Shown: piece after piece, positions 1 to 9,671 of the stretch
Numbering within the stretch: the stretch's first letter is position 1
Layout of the letters: each line of letters opens with the position of its first letter
Origin: Oscillospiraceae bacterium
GTDB lineage: Bacteria; Bacillota; Clostridia; Oscillospirales; Oscillospiraceae
Direction: 5' to 3'
Length of the DNA: 28,066 bases
Assembly: GCA_020025425.1 (NCBI GenBank)
Contig: JAHHSD010000023.1
Location: 1-28,066 of the forward strand
Translations under genes and position numbers: made by a program
The notes under the pieces: generated by a model
The model's input: the letters and a program-made list of their open reading frames with translations, nothing else
Told to the model about the DNA's origin: nothing
Databases searched by the model: none

Positions 1-12
1 GCTAACAAATTT

Positions 13-231
13 TTACTGTGCGGGGTGTCCAACTTGCACTTGCAATTTGCGAATTTTTTTAATATTTTCAGCGATTTTCAAAAAGGTGTGCTGAACAACG
101 TCCTCGGCGTCCTGAACGTTTTTTGTGTATTGGTATGCCACATGGTACATCAGACCGCAGTACTCCTGATAGATGGCTTCAAATTTGGAGCGGTCTGAGT
201 CCGACTCAATGGTCTGCAAATAAAGGATCAT
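13..231 (-). pseudogene. Truncated ECF-type sigma-70 factor (N-terminal fragment)
   Basis: The 72-residue reading frame contains a recognisable sigma region 2: residues about 15-60 (FEAIYQEYCGLMYHVAYQYT, then DAEDVVQHTFLKIAENIKKI) match the core-binding and -10-recognition segments of ECF sigma factors. Family members are about 160-200 residues and need a C-terminal region 4 to read the -35 box. Here the family likeness stops after residue 60, a short unrelated tail follows, and a TAA stops the frame. Neither of the other two frames over bases 1-60 continues the sigma sequence, so a single frameshift does not explain it; a deletion or inserted DNA at the break is more likely, but the window ends there. 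A GGAG lies ten bases before the ATG. The sequence is clearly more AT-rich than its neighbours. Probably a dead remnant, possibly acquired. Confidence 0.6.
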
Positions 232-262
232 GGGGTTTGATCTCCATTGTTTTGATTGTCAC

Positions 263-2350
263 TCAGTTGAAAATATCCGGGGTATCCCGAAACAGCTCCC
301 GCACCCTGGCCCGGACGGGCTGATGCTCGGGGAGCTCCAGGCCGGGGTCGGCCTCCAGCAGGGCCTGGGCGGCCTGCTGGGCCTGGGTGAGGGTGCGCAG
401 ATCACCCGAGAGGTCGGCCACGTGGAGGGTGGGCAGACCGTGCTGACGGCTGCCGAAGAAGTCGCCCGGCCCCCGGAGCCGGAGATCCTCCTCAGAAATT
501 TTGAAGCCGTCGGTGGTTTTTGCCAGCACCTTCAGCCGCTGGAGGGCGGCGGCGCTGTGGCTGCCGGTGATGAGGACGCAGTAGGACTGGTGTTTTCCCC
601 GGCCCACCCGGCCCCGGAGCTGGTGGAGCTGGCTCAGACCGAAGCGCTCCGGATTCTCCACCACCATCAATGCGGCGTTGGGCACGTCCACCCCCACCTC
701 GATGACGGTGGTGGACACCAGAATGTCCAGAGCCCCGGCGGCAAAGGCGGACATCACGGACTCCTTCTCCCTGGGGCGCATTTTGCCGTGGAGTAGGCCC
801 ACCCGGAGCTGGGGAAAGACCTCCTCCTGGAGCCGCTTTGCGTAGACGGTCACCGCTTTCAGGTCCAGGACGGGGCCGCCTGCCGGGTCCTCGCCGGTGT
901 TCTCCTCCACGGCGGGGCAGACGATATAGGCCTGTCTCCCCTCCCCCACCAGCTTTCGGACAAAGCCATACATCCGCTGGCGCTTGTCCTCCCCCACCAC
1001 AAAGGTCTCGATGGGGGTGCGGCCGGGGGGCAGCTCGTCCAGGACGGACACGTCCAGGTCGCCGTAGATGATGAGGGCCAGGGTCCTGGGGATGGGTGTG
1101 GCCGACATGACCAGCACATGGGGGGCGGGGATGCCCCCGGCCTGGGCCTTGGCGGCCAGGGCGGAGCGCTGGGCCACGCCGAAGCGGTGCTGCTCGTCGG
1201 TGACCACCAGGCCCAGGGCGCGGAACTCCACCCCCTCAGAGAGGAGGGCGTGGGTGCCGATGGCCAGCCGGGCGCTGCCCAGGGCCAGGCGCTCCCTGGC
1301 GTCCCGCCGGGCGGCGGCCCCCATGGACCCGGTGAGAAGGACAGTGTCCACCCCCAGCTGAGCCATCAGGGGGGCCAGGGTCTTGAAATGCTGCTGGGCC
1401 AGCACCTCGGTGGGGGCCATCAGGGCGGCCTGGAGACCGCTGCGGGCGGCCAGCCACACGGCGTAGGCCGCCGTCATGGTCTTGCCGGAGCCCACGTCCC
1501 CCTGGACCAGCCGGTTCATGGGCCGGCCGGCGGTGAGGTCGGTGGCGATCTCCTCCATGGTGCGGCGCTGGGCGCCGGTGAGGGGAAAGGGCAGCAGGGC
1601 GGCGAAGTCGTCCACCGGCGCGGGGGCGATGGGGACGGCGGGGCCCCCCTGGTCCCGGCGGTTTTTCAGGCTGGCCAGGCCGATGGACAGGTAGAAGAGC
1701 TCCTCAAAGGTGAGCCGCCGCCGGGCGGCGTCCAGGGCCTCGGGGCTGGCGGGAAAGTGGATGTTCTCGTAGGCAAAGGCCACCTGAGCCAGCTGGTGCT
1801 CCAGCCGTACCGACTGGGGCAGGGTCTCGGCCAGCTGGTCCCCGCACCGGTCCAGGGCCTGGCGGGTCAGGGAGGCCATCAGGTGGCTGCTGATCCCCTC
1901 GGTGAGGTGGTAGACCGGGACGATGCACCCGGTGGCCTGGCGGCGGCCCACCGGCTCAAAGAGGGGATTCACCATGGCCCGGCGGTGCTCCCGCTCCTCC
2001 AGGGCGGCAAAGAAGATGTACTCCTCCCCGGGATGGAGGGCCTTTTCCACATAGCTCTGGTTGAAAAAGGTGAGATAGAGGGTGCCGGTGGCGTCCACCA
2101 CCTTGACCTTCACCAGGTCCATCCCCCGGCGGATGCGGGCCAGCCGGGGCCGCTCGGCCACCATGGCCCGGATGCACACCTTCTGCCCCACAGGGGCGTC
2201 CTGGATGGGGTACAGGGCCCGCCGGTCCTCGTAGTCCCGGGGAAAGGCGGTGAGCAGATCGCCCGCACAGCGTATATTCAGTTTTTCCAGTTTGACCGCC
2301 CGGGCCGGGCCGATGCCGGGAAATTCAGTGACAGGGGTATCCAGTGTCAT
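263..2350 (-). CDS. recG: ATP-dependent DNA helicase RecG
   Basis: RecG remodels stalled replication forks and branch-migrates Holliday junctions in the cytoplasm. The 695-residue protein has the usual family length. The N-terminal wedge/OB part (about residues 50-150) is followed by the superfamily-2 helicase core: Walker A GDVGSGKT at 284-291, DEQH box at 385-388, motif III SATPIPRT at 416-423, and a late GRVGRGKHQSYC motif VI typical of RecG/Mfd. The start chosen (ATG at 2350, protein MTLDTPV) has a GGAGGTGA ribosome site at 2355-2362; an ATG nine codons upstream would place that site inside the gene. It is divergent from the dehydrogenase gene and leads, on the same strand, into the sigma fragment 31 bases downstream. 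In many Firmicutes recG lies near fapR/plsX; that context is absent here. Confidence 0.97.
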   Translation of the reverse strand: MTLDTPVTEFPGIGPARAVKLEKLNIRCAGDLLTAFPRDYEDRRALYPIQDAPVGQKVCIRAMVAERPRLARIRRGMDLVKVKVVDATGTLYLTFFNQSYVEKALHPGEEYIFFAALEEREHRRAMVNPLFEPVGRRQATGCIVPVYHLTEGISSHLMASLTRQALDRCGDQLAETLPQSVRLEHQLAQVAFAYENIHFPASPEALDAARRRLTFEELFYLSIGLASLKNRRDQGGPAVPIAPAPVDDFAALLPFPLTGAQRRTMEEIATDLTAGRPMNRLVQGDVGSGKTMTAAYAVWLAARSGLQAALMAPTEVLAQQHFKTLAPLMAQLGVDTVLLTGSMGAAARRDARERLALGSARLAIGTHALLSEGVEFRALGLVVTDEQHRFGVAQRSALAAKAQAGGIPAPHVLVMSATPIPRTLALIIYGDLDVSVLDELPPGRTPIETFVVGEDKRQRMYGFVRKLVGEGRQAYIVCPAVEENTGEDPAGGPVLDLKAVTVYAKRLQEEVFPQLRVGLLHGKMRPREKESVMSAFAAGALDILVSTTVIEVGVDVPNAALMVVENPERFGLSQLHQLRGRVGRGKHQSYCVLITGSHSAAALQRLKVLAKTTDGFKISEEDLRLRGPGDFFGSRQHGLPTLHVADLSGDLRTLTQAQQAAQALLEADPGLELPEHQPVRARVRELFRDTPDIFN

Positions 2351-2375
2351 GGGCTCACCTCCAGGATTTTTCCCC

Positions 2376-2384
2376 ATTTTATCA
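2376..2384 (-). promoter_or_regulatory. Candidate recG promoter, extended -10
   Basis: On the minus strand a TGA-TAAAAT extended -10 lies 26 bases upstream of the recG ATG. No good -35 box is visible 16-18 bases further up, which is tolerated for extended -10 promoters. Sequence match only. Confidence 0.4.
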
Positions 2385-2425
2385 CGGGATTGTGGAAAAG
2401 AAAAGAAATTCGCCCCGGCGGCCTC

Positions 2426-2455
2426 TTGCCAGGGGGCGGGAGCGCCCTGTATAAT
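2426..2455 (+). promoter_or_regulatory. SigA-type promoter of the D-2-hydroxyacid dehydrogenase gene
   Basis: TTGCCA (2426-2431) and a perfect TATAAT (2450-2455) are separated by 18 bases, pointing towards the gene starting at 2497. Strong match to the housekeeping consensus. Confidence 0.75.
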
Positions 2456-2496
2456 AGGGCCAGAAAAATCTCAGCTCAGCTGAAGGAGGTCACACC

Positions 2497-3438
2497 ATGT
2501 CCGACTATATTCTCAACCTGCTCCCGCTGAACGACGGGGAGCGGGACGCTTTTGAACAGGCCGCCCCCGATGCGGTCCACGTCTACGCCGGGCGGCGGAC
2601 CGCCACCCCTGAGCAGTACCGGGAGGCCACGGTCATCCTGGGCTGGCCCAGGCCCGCCGACCTGAGCCGGTGCGAAAACCTGCGGTGGATGCAGTCCATG
2701 TGGGCGGGCACGGACGAGTATGTGACGGCGGGGACCCTGCCCCAGGGGATCGTGCTCACCAACTCCGCCGGGGCCAACAGCCAGTCGGTGGCCGAGCACA
2801 TGCTGGCCAGCCTTCTGGCCCTGTACCGCCGCCTGCCGGAGAGCCGGGACCACCAGAACGAGGGGAAATGGGTGGATGTGGGCAAGATGAAGAGCATCTG
2901 CGGGGCCACGGTGCTGGTGGTGGGCGCAGGTCACGTGGGCTCCTGCTTTGCCGGGCTGTGCAAGGCCCTGGGGGCCGGGACCGTGGGGCTCAAGCGCACC
3001 GTCACCGGGCCGGTGGCCGGGTTTGACCGGGTGGACACCATCGACCGGCTGGACGAGCTGCTGCCCCAGGCCGATGTGGTGGCCCTGTGCCTGCCCAATT
3101 CCGGCTCCACCACCGGGCTGATGGACGCCCGCCGCCTGGGGCTGATGAGGGAGGACGCCGTCCTGCTCAACGCCGGCCGGGGCAACGTCATCGACCACCA
3201 GGCCCTGATGGATACCCTGAACGGGGGAAGGCTGTGGGGGGCCGCCCTGGACGTCACCGACCCGGAGCCGCTGCCCGACGGACATCCCCTCTGGTCCACC
3301 CCCCGCCTGCTCATCACCCCCCACGTGGCGGGCGGCCTGCGCCTGGAGGTCACCAGAGAGAACTGTGTGCGGATGGCCCTGGAGAATCTGAAGCGGTATG
3401 TGAACGGGGAGCCCCTTAAAAATCAAGTGAAGCTGTAA
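2497..3438 (+). CDS. D-isomer-specific 2-hydroxyacid dehydrogenase
   Basis: This 313-residue cytoplasmic oxidoreductase interconverts 2-keto acids and D-2-hydroxy acids. It has the split catalytic domain around a Rossmann fold: GAGHVG dinucleotide motif at 143-148, catalytic Arg228 (in AGRGN), Glu257 (in DPEP) and His276 (in TPHVAGG). After the second Rossmann strand the sequence reads LKRT rather than ending in an acidic residue, which suggests NADP(H) rather than NAD(H); this is inference. The substrate cannot be read from sequence; glyoxylate/hydroxypyruvate reductase-like activity is plausible. An AAGGAGG site precedes the ATG, a strong promoter lies at 2426-2455, and the gene ends at a terminator, so it looks monocistronic. 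It converges on the pseudouridine synthase gene. Confidence 0.92.
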   Translation: MSDYILNLLPLNDGERDAFEQAAPDAVHVYAGRRTATPEQYREATVILGWPRPADLSRCENLRWMQSMWAGTDEYVTAGTLPQGIVLTNSAGANSQSVAEHMLASLLALYRRLPESRDHQNEGKWVDVGKMKSICGATVLVVGAGHVGSCFAGLCKALGAGTVGLKRTVTGPVAGFDRVDTIDRLDELLPQADVVALCLPNSGSTTGLMDARRLGLMREDAVLLNAGRGNVIDHQALMDTLNGGRLWGAALDVTDPEPLPDGHPLWSTPRLLITPHVAGGLRLEVTRENCVRMALENLKRYVNGEPLKNQVKL

Positions 3439-3468
3439 AAAAACAGGCAGAGAAATCTGCCTGTTTTT
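3439..3468. terminator. Bidirectional intrinsic terminator
   Basis: A perfect 13-bp stem (3439-3451 with 3456-3468) closes a GAAA tetraloop; one side begins with A-tracts and the other ends in T-tracts, so it can end transcription from both sides. It sits directly after the dehydrogenase stop codon and 26 bases beyond the stop of the convergent pseudouridine synthase gene. Confidence 0.93.
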
Positions 3469-3494
3469 CTGTCCATCCGGGGACAGATTCCTAA

Positions 3495-4403
3495 TTATTT
3501 CAAAAGACGGGCCATATCCTCGGGGAGGGGCTGGGTGAACCGGAGCCGCTCCCCGGTGATGGGGTGGTCCAGGGCCAGCTGACAGGAGTGGAGGGCGGGC
3601 CGGGGGATCAGGTCGTGGTCCTCGGTGCCATAGAGAAAATCCCCCGTCAGGGGACAGCCCATGTGGGCCATGTGGACCCGGATCTGGTGGGTGCGGCCGG
3701 TCTCCAGCTCCAGCCGGACCAGGGCGCGGCCGTTGACGGTTTTCAGCACCTGGTAGTGGGTGCGGGCGGCCTTGCCGTCGGGTCGGACCTGCTGAGCCAT
3801 GAGAGAGCCCTCCACCGGCCCCAGGGGGGCGTCGATGGTCCCGGCGGCGGAGACGGGCACCCCCTCGCACACCGCCAGGTAGATCCGCTGAAAGGCGGGG
3901 GTGTGGAGCTGCACCTTCAGCCGCTCCTGGGCGTGGGGGTGCTTGGCGGCCACCAGCAGACCGGCGGTGCCCCGATCCAGCCGGTGGACTGGGTGAAAAT
4001 CGGCCTCCTCCCCCGACTCATTGTAATAATGGATCAGAAAATTCCCCAGCGTATCGGAAAAATGGCCCGGGCCCGGGTGGACGGACAGGCCGGGGGCCTT
4101 GTTCAGGACGATCAGGTCCCGGTCCTCGTAGACGATATCCAGTGGGCCGGCGGTGGGGACGATGCCGCTGGTGCGCTCCGGGTCGCTGAGCCGCACACTG
4201 AGCACCTGGCCCTCCCGGGGGACTGCCCGGGTGTTCACCCGGAGGCCGTCCAGTAGGATGCCGTCCTCCAGCCACTTGATCCGGCGGATCACCGTCCCGG
4301 ACAGGTTGAGCCGCTTTCTTAATAAGGTGTCCACCCGGATCCCGGCCAGCTCCCGGGTGACAGTCAGGTCCAGCCGCCGGGGGCCCTGGCGTTCTGTGGG
4401 CAT
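3495..4403 (-). CDS. RluA-family 23S rRNA pseudouridine synthase
   Basis: The product isomerises uridine to pseudouridine in RNA, most likely 23S rRNA. The 302-residue protein has an N-terminal S4 RNA-binding domain (about residues 14-74) and a RluA/RluD catalytic domain with the hallmark HRLDRGTAG at 140-148, where Asp143 is the catalytic nucleophile. GRTHQIRVH, another family motif, follows. The ATG at 4403 has AGGAGGTG just upstream. S4 plus this motif set fits the RluD/YlyB group, but several paralogues usually coexist in Firmicutes, so no exact symbol is given. It is monocistronic, reading from a good promoter at 4436-4465 to the shared terminator at 3439-3468. Confidence 0.93.
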   Translation of the reverse strand: MPTERQGPRRLDLTVTRELAGIRVDTLLRKRLNLSGTVIRRIKWLEDGILLDGLRVNTRAVPREGQVLSVRLSDPERTSGIVPTAGPLDIVYEDRDLIVLNKAPGLSVHPGPGHFSDTLGNFLIHYYNESGEEADFHPVHRLDRGTAGLLVAAKHPHAQERLKVQLHTPAFQRIYLAVCEGVPVSAAGTIDAPLGPVEGSLMAQQVRPDGKAARTHYQVLKTVNGRALVRLELETGRTHQIRVHMAHMGCPLTGDFLYGTEDHDLIPRPALHSCQLALDHPITGERLRFTQPLPEDMARLLK

Positions 4404-4435
4404 GGGCGCACCTCCTCTCCTGTTTTCTTGCTCAG

Positions 4436-4465
4436 AGTATAGTGCGCCCCGGTCGGGGCTGTCAA
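4436..4465 (-). promoter_or_regulatory. SigA-type promoter of the pseudouridine synthase gene
   Basis: On the minus strand a perfect TTGACA (4460-4465) and TATACT (4436-4441) are 18 bases apart, about 33 bases upstream of the start codon at 4403. Confidence 0.8.
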
Positions 4466-4564
4466 GGGTCCGGGTTTCATGGGGAAATCGGGTTAGCAGA
4501 CCCCAAAGTGTACTGCAAGAATATTGCAGATGGCTTTGTTTATAATAAATTCATAAAGTAGCTA

Positions 4565-4593
4565 TTGACAATTATAGGGGTGGGTGGTAAATT
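4565..4593 (+). promoter_or_regulatory. SigA-type promoter of the hrcA operon
   Basis: Perfect TTGACA (4565-4570), 17-base spacer, TAAATT (4588-4593). The predicted transcription start falls at about 4600, inside the CIRCE operator, the classic layout for HrcA repression. Confidence 0.8.
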
Positions 4594-4597
4594 ATCT

Positions 4598-4624
4598 TTA
4601 GCACTCAGGGAGAATGAGTGCTAA
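4598..4624. promoter_or_regulatory. CIRCE operator (HrcA binding site)
   Basis: TTAGCACTC (4598-4606), nine-base spacer, GAGTGCTAA (4616-4624): a perfect match to the CIRCE inverted repeat. It is established that HrcA dimers bind this element to repress heat-shock genes. It is the only copy seen in the window; none precedes grpE, dnaK or dnaJ. Confidence 0.97.
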
Positions 4625-4655
4625 AGAAGTTGAGAAACAAAAGGCTGGTGAAAAC

Positions 4656-5732
4656 ATGGAGCTTTCAGATCGAAAAAAAAGAATCCTGCGTGCCATCGTC
4701 GAAATGTATATCGCCACGGCGGAGCCGGTAGGTTCCAAAGCGGTTGCCCTGCATGCGGGACTGGAGGTCTCCACCGCCACCATTCGAAATGAGATGGCCG
4801 ACCTGACCGAGATGGGCCTGCTGGAGCAGCCCCACACCTCCGCCGGGCGGATCCCCTCCCCTGCCGGCTATCGGCTCTACGTCAACGAGCTGATGGACCG
4901 GCACCAGCTGACCCTCCAGGAGACCGAGCGCATCAACAGCGCCCTGAATCTCAAGATGGAGGAGCTGGACCGGGTCATCGACCGGGCGGGCAAGGTCCTC
5001 TCCCAGATCAGTGATTATCCCGTGTTCACCCTGTCCTCCGCCAAGGAGCGGGTGACGGTGCGCCGGTACGATCTGCTGATGGTGGAGGAGAGCGCCTTCA
5101 TTGCCGTGGTGATGACGGACACCAGCGTGGTGAAGAACAAGCTGATCCGGGTCTCCGACCAGCTCTCCGACACCCAGCTCCAGCTGCTGTCCACCGTGCT
5201 GAACAGCTCCTTTGTGGGGCTGACCCGGGACGAGATGTCCGAAGCGCTGGACAAGATGGAGACCCACTCGGCCCCCGGGGCCTTCCGGCTGATCTCCATT
5301 GTGGTGGAGTTCGCCATGGAGATCCTCTCCCAGCAGAGCCGCCAGACCGTCCACACCTCAGGCATCACCCACCTGCTGGAGCACCCGGAGTACAGCTCCA
5401 TGGACAAGGCAAAGCCGCTGATCCGCTACCTCTCCGAGGAGAACGACGGGGACGGCGCCCACCTCCCGGTGGTGCCCATGGACGGAAACAGCAACATGAA
5501 TATCCTCATCGGTCCGGAAAATGTGAACGAGGCCCTGAAGGACACCAGCGTGGTGATGGCCAGCTACGACATCGGCGACAACATGAAGGGCGTCATCGGT
5601 GTGGTGGGCCCCACCCGGATGGACTACGCCAAGGTCACCGCCCGGCTGAGCTACTTTGCCGACAGCCTGACCCGGATGTTCGGCAAGGGCGAGCTGCCCG
5701 CAGGAGAACCCGCTGAGGACAGCGAGGAATAG
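4656..5732 (+). CDS. hrcA: Heat-inducible transcription repressor HrcA
   Basis: HrcA represses the class I heat-shock genes by binding CIRCE; its activity normally depends on GroEL. The 358-residue product has an N-terminal winged helix (STATIRNEMADL at about 39-50, then HTSAGRIPS at 60-68, the family signature) followed by the HrcA dimerisation/regulatory domain. The start at 4656 gives MELSDRKKRIL, the normal family beginning; an in-frame ATG at 4614 lies inside the operator and adds 14 unconserved residues, so it is not preferred. The ribosome site before 4656 (AAGGCTGGTG) is weaker than those of most neighbours. First gene of a heat-shock block with grpE 57 bases downstream, and autoregulated through CIRCE. 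Confidence 0.96.
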   Translation: MELSDRKKRILRAIVEMYIATAEPVGSKAVALHAGLEVSTATIRNEMADLTEMGLLEQPHTSAGRIPSPAGYRLYVNELMDRHQLTLQETERINSALNLKMEELDRVIDRAGKVLSQISDYPVFTLSSAKERVTVRRYDLLMVEESAFIAVVMTDTSVVKNKLIRVSDQLSDTQLQLLSTVLNSSFVGLTRDEMSEALDKMETHSAPGAFRLISIVVEFAMEILSQQSRQTVHTSGITHLLEHPEYSSMDKAKPLIRYLSEENDGDGAHLPVVPMDGNSNMNILIGPENVNEALKDTSVVMASYDIGDNMKGVIGVVGPTRMDYAKVTARLSYFADSLTRMFGKGELPAGEPAEDSEE

Positions 5733-5789
5733 AAGCGCAGGCGAAAGCGCCCCAGGGGCGCCCAGTAATGATAAAGGAGTACTCAAGAC

Positions 5790-6362
5790 GTGAGCAAGAA
5801 GGAAAGCAAGAAGCAGGAGACCCCCGTGGAGGAGGAAGTCCTGGAGCAGCCCGCACAGCCCGAGGAGGCTGAGGCCGGGGCGGAGAAAAAAACCGAGGAG
5901 CAGCCCGCCGCCGATCCCGCCGGTGCTGAGCTGGAGGAGCTGAAGAAGCAGGCGGCCCAGCAGGGAGACAAGTACCTGCGTCTGGCCGCTGAGTACGAGA
6001 ATTACCGCCGCCGCACCGCCAAGGAGAAGGAGGCCATCTGGGCCGACGCCAAGGGCGACGCGGCCGCCCAGTTCCTGCCGGTGTACGACAATCTGGAGCG
6101 GGCGCTGAAGCAGGAGACCACCGACGAGGCCTACAAGAAGGGCGTGGAGATGACCATGAACCAGCTCAAGGCTGTGCTGGAGAAGCTGGGCATCACCGAG
6201 ATCCCGGCCCTGGGCCAGCCCTTCGATCCCAAGTTCCACAACGCAGTGATGCACGTGGAGGATGAGAGCCTGGGCGAGAACGTGGTGGCCGAGGTGTTCC
6301 AGGCCGGCTTCCAGCTGGGCGAGAAGGTCATCCGCTTCTCCATGGTCAAGGTGGCCAACTGA
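5790..6362 (+). CDS. grpE: GrpE, nucleotide exchange factor for DnaK
   Basis: GrpE releases ADP from DnaK and resets the chaperone cycle in the cytoplasm. The 190-residue protein shows the usual layout: an acidic disordered tail (residues 1-45), a long helical/coiled-coil dimer segment (about 46-110, with AAEYENYRRRTAKEKE) and a C-terminal beta domain with the GQPFDPKFHNAVMHVED signature at about 142-158. It begins with GTG at 5790, supported by AAGGAG at 5773-5778; no ATG lies nearby in frame. It follows hrcA after 57 bases and precedes dnaK by 81 bases, and is probably co-transcribed with hrcA. Confidence 0.96.
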   Translation: MSKKESKKQETPVEEEVLEQPAQPEEAEAGAEKKTEEQPAADPAGAELEELKKQAAQQGDKYLRLAAEYENYRRRTAKEKEAIWADAKGDAAAQFLPVYDNLERALKQETTDEAYKKGVEMTMNQLKAVLEKLGITEIPALGQPFDPKFHNAVMHVEDESLGENVVAEVFQAGFQLGEKVIRFSMVKVAN

Positions 6363-6400
6363 GACGGACGGCCCAATCTGACACGTTTTCCAAATTCCAT

Positions 6401-6427
6401 TTGTTAAAAATAAATTTACGATATATT
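6401..6427 (+). promoter_or_regulatory. Weak candidate promoter before dnaK
   Basis: The AT-rich 81-base gap between grpE and dnaK contains TTGTTA (6401-6406) and TATATT (6422-6427), but the spacer is only 15 bases. It may give extra dnaK transcription; read-through from the hrcA promoter is equally possible. Confidence 0.25.
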
Positions 6428-6443
6428 TAGGAGGAAACACATC

Positions 6444-8294
<1,851 letters not shown>

Positions 8295-8327
8295 GCAGGA
8301 GTCAATCGGATATAGAAGGATCACTGA

Positions 8328-8357
8328 GTGGGACGGGGGGATAGCCCTCCGTCCCAC
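8328..8357 (+). other. Hairpin between dnaK and dnaJ
   Basis: Left arm 8328-8336 (GTGGGACGG) pairs perfectly with 8349-8357, and the interior GGGG/CCCT can pair further. No T-run follows, so it is not a standard terminator. It could be a processing or stability element or a partial attenuator between dnaK and dnaJ; the function is not known. Confidence 0.6.
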
Positions 8358-8438
8358 CCAGAATGTTCAGAGAAAGGCCGTAAACAGACGAAAAATGGCC
8401 TGAAACAGATCCTTCCCTTTCCGGAGGTGAATTGGGAT

Positions 8439-9611
8439 ATGGCAGAACAGAAACGAGATTATTATGAGGTCCTGGGCGTCAGCAAGGGCGCCTCGGACGA
8501 GGAATTGAAAAAGGCCTACCGCAAGCTGGCCAAAAAATACCATCCTGACGTCAATCCCGGCGACAAGGAGGCCGAGAGCAAGTTCAAGGAGGTCAACGAG
8601 GCGTACAGCATCCTGTCCGACCCGGAGAAGCGCTCCCGCTACGACCAGTTCGGTCATGCCGGCGTAGACCCCAACTTCGGCGCTGGCGGCGGCGGTGGCT
8701 TCGGCGGCTTTGATATGGGCGATATCGACCTGGGCGACATCTTCGGCTCCTTCTTTGGGGGCGGCTTCGGCGGCGGCTCCGCCCGGCGCAACGGCCCCCA
8801 GAAGGGCGAGAGCCTGCGGGCCAGCGTGACCATCTCCTTTGAGGAGGCGGCCTTCGGCTGTGAGAAGGAGCTGAACCTGACCCGCACCGAGGAGTGCGAG
8901 GAGTGCCACGGCAGCGGCTGCGCCGCCGGGACCACCGCCGAGACCTGCCCCGACTGCCGGGGCACCGGCACCGTCCGGGTCCAGCAGCGCATGGGCGGCA
9001 TGGCCTTCTCCAGCACCGCGGCCTGCTCCAAGTGCCGCGGCACCGGTAAGATCATCAAGCAGCCCTGCAAGAAGTGCGGCGGCACGGGCAGCGTGCGCAC
9101 CCAGCGCCGGATCACCGTGACCATCCCCGCCGGCATCGACGACGGCCAGGCCGTCTCCCTGCGGGGCCAGGGCAACGCGGGTAAGAACGGCGGACCTGCG
9201 GGCGATCTCATCGTGGGTGTGCGCATCAAGCCCCACGAGAAGTTCCAGCGTGAGGGCACCACAGTGCTCTATGAGCAGGCCATCAGCTTCTACCAGGCCG
9301 CCATGGGCGCGGAGCTGGAGATCCCCACCATCGACGGCAAGGTGAAGTACACCCTGCCCGCCGGGACCCAGACCGGGACCACCTTCCGCCTGCGGGGCAA
9401 GGGTATCCCCGAGCTGCGCGGCCGGGGCCGGGGCGACCAGTATGTCACCGTCACGGTGAAGGTGCCCACCTCCCTGAACGCCGACCAGAAGAGCGCCCTG
9501 CGGGCCTACGCGGCCGCCATGGGCGAGGTGACCGAGAGCACGTCCCAGTCGGAGGACGAGGATGAGGGCCTGATCGGCAACCTGTTCAACAAGCACAAAA
9601 AGAAGAAATAA
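8439..9611 (+). CDS. dnaJ: Co-chaperone DnaJ (Hsp40, type I)
   Basis: DnaJ delivers unfolded substrates to DnaK and stimulates its ATPase. The 390-residue protein is a complete class I member: J domain (residues 5-70) with HPD at 35-37, a Gly/Phe-rich linker (81-114), and four CxxCxGxG zinc-binding repeats at 153-160, 170-177, 196-203 and 210-217, then the two C-terminal beta domains. The ATG at 8439 has GGAGGTGA at 8423-8430; an in-frame start at 8328 would add 37 residues overlapping the upstream hairpin and is rejected. The gene lies 144 bases after dnaK and ends before a run of hairpins. Confidence 0.97.
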   Translation: MAEQKRDYYEVLGVSKGASDEELKKAYRKLAKKYHPDVNPGDKEAESKFKEVNEAYSILSDPEKRSRYDQFGHAGVDPNFGAGGGGGFGGFDMGDIDLGDIFGSFFGGGFGGGSARRNGPQKGESLRASVTISFEEAAFGCEKELNLTRTEECEECHGSGCAAGTTAETCPDCRGTGTVRVQQRMGGMAFSSTAACSKCRGTGKIIKQPCKKCGGTGSVRTQRRITVTIPAGIDDGQAVSLRGQGNAGKNGGPAGDLIVGVRIKPHEKFQREGTTVLYEQAISFYQAAMGAELEIPTIDGKVKYTLPAGTQTGTTFRLRGKGIPELRGRGRGDQYVTVTVKVPTSLNADQKSALRAYAAAMGEVTESTSQSEDEDEGLIGNLFNKHKKKK

Positions 9612-9658
9612 CCCCCTGCCCCGCGGCAGAGGGTTTGGGGAGACGGCGCGTGCCGTCT
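9612..9658 (+). other. Two tandem hairpins after dnaJ
   Basis: Directly after the dnaJ stop, CTGCC/GGCAG pairs around a CCGC loop (about 9616-9629), followed by AGACGGC (9641-9647) pairing with GCCGTCT (9652-9658) around GCGT and followed by TTT. The second could contribute to termination; together with the larger stem downstream they form a hairpin array. Confidence 0.55.
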
Positions 9659-9671
9659 TTCCCGGCAGAGA

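Noticed and set aside
1118..2530. A 470-codon frame antisense to recG
   Set aside because: Shadow of the high-GC recG frame; composition is low-complexity and it crosses the recG promoter and the start of the next real gene.
4524..4546. TTGCAG ... TATAAT as a second hrcA promoter
   Set aside because: The spacing is only 11 bases, too short for a working promoter; TTGACA/TAAATT at 4565-4593 fits better.
4614..4655. Upstream in-frame ATG for hrcA
   Set aside because: It lies inside CIRCE and close to the predicted transcription start, leaving no room for a ribosome site; the extra residues are not conserved.
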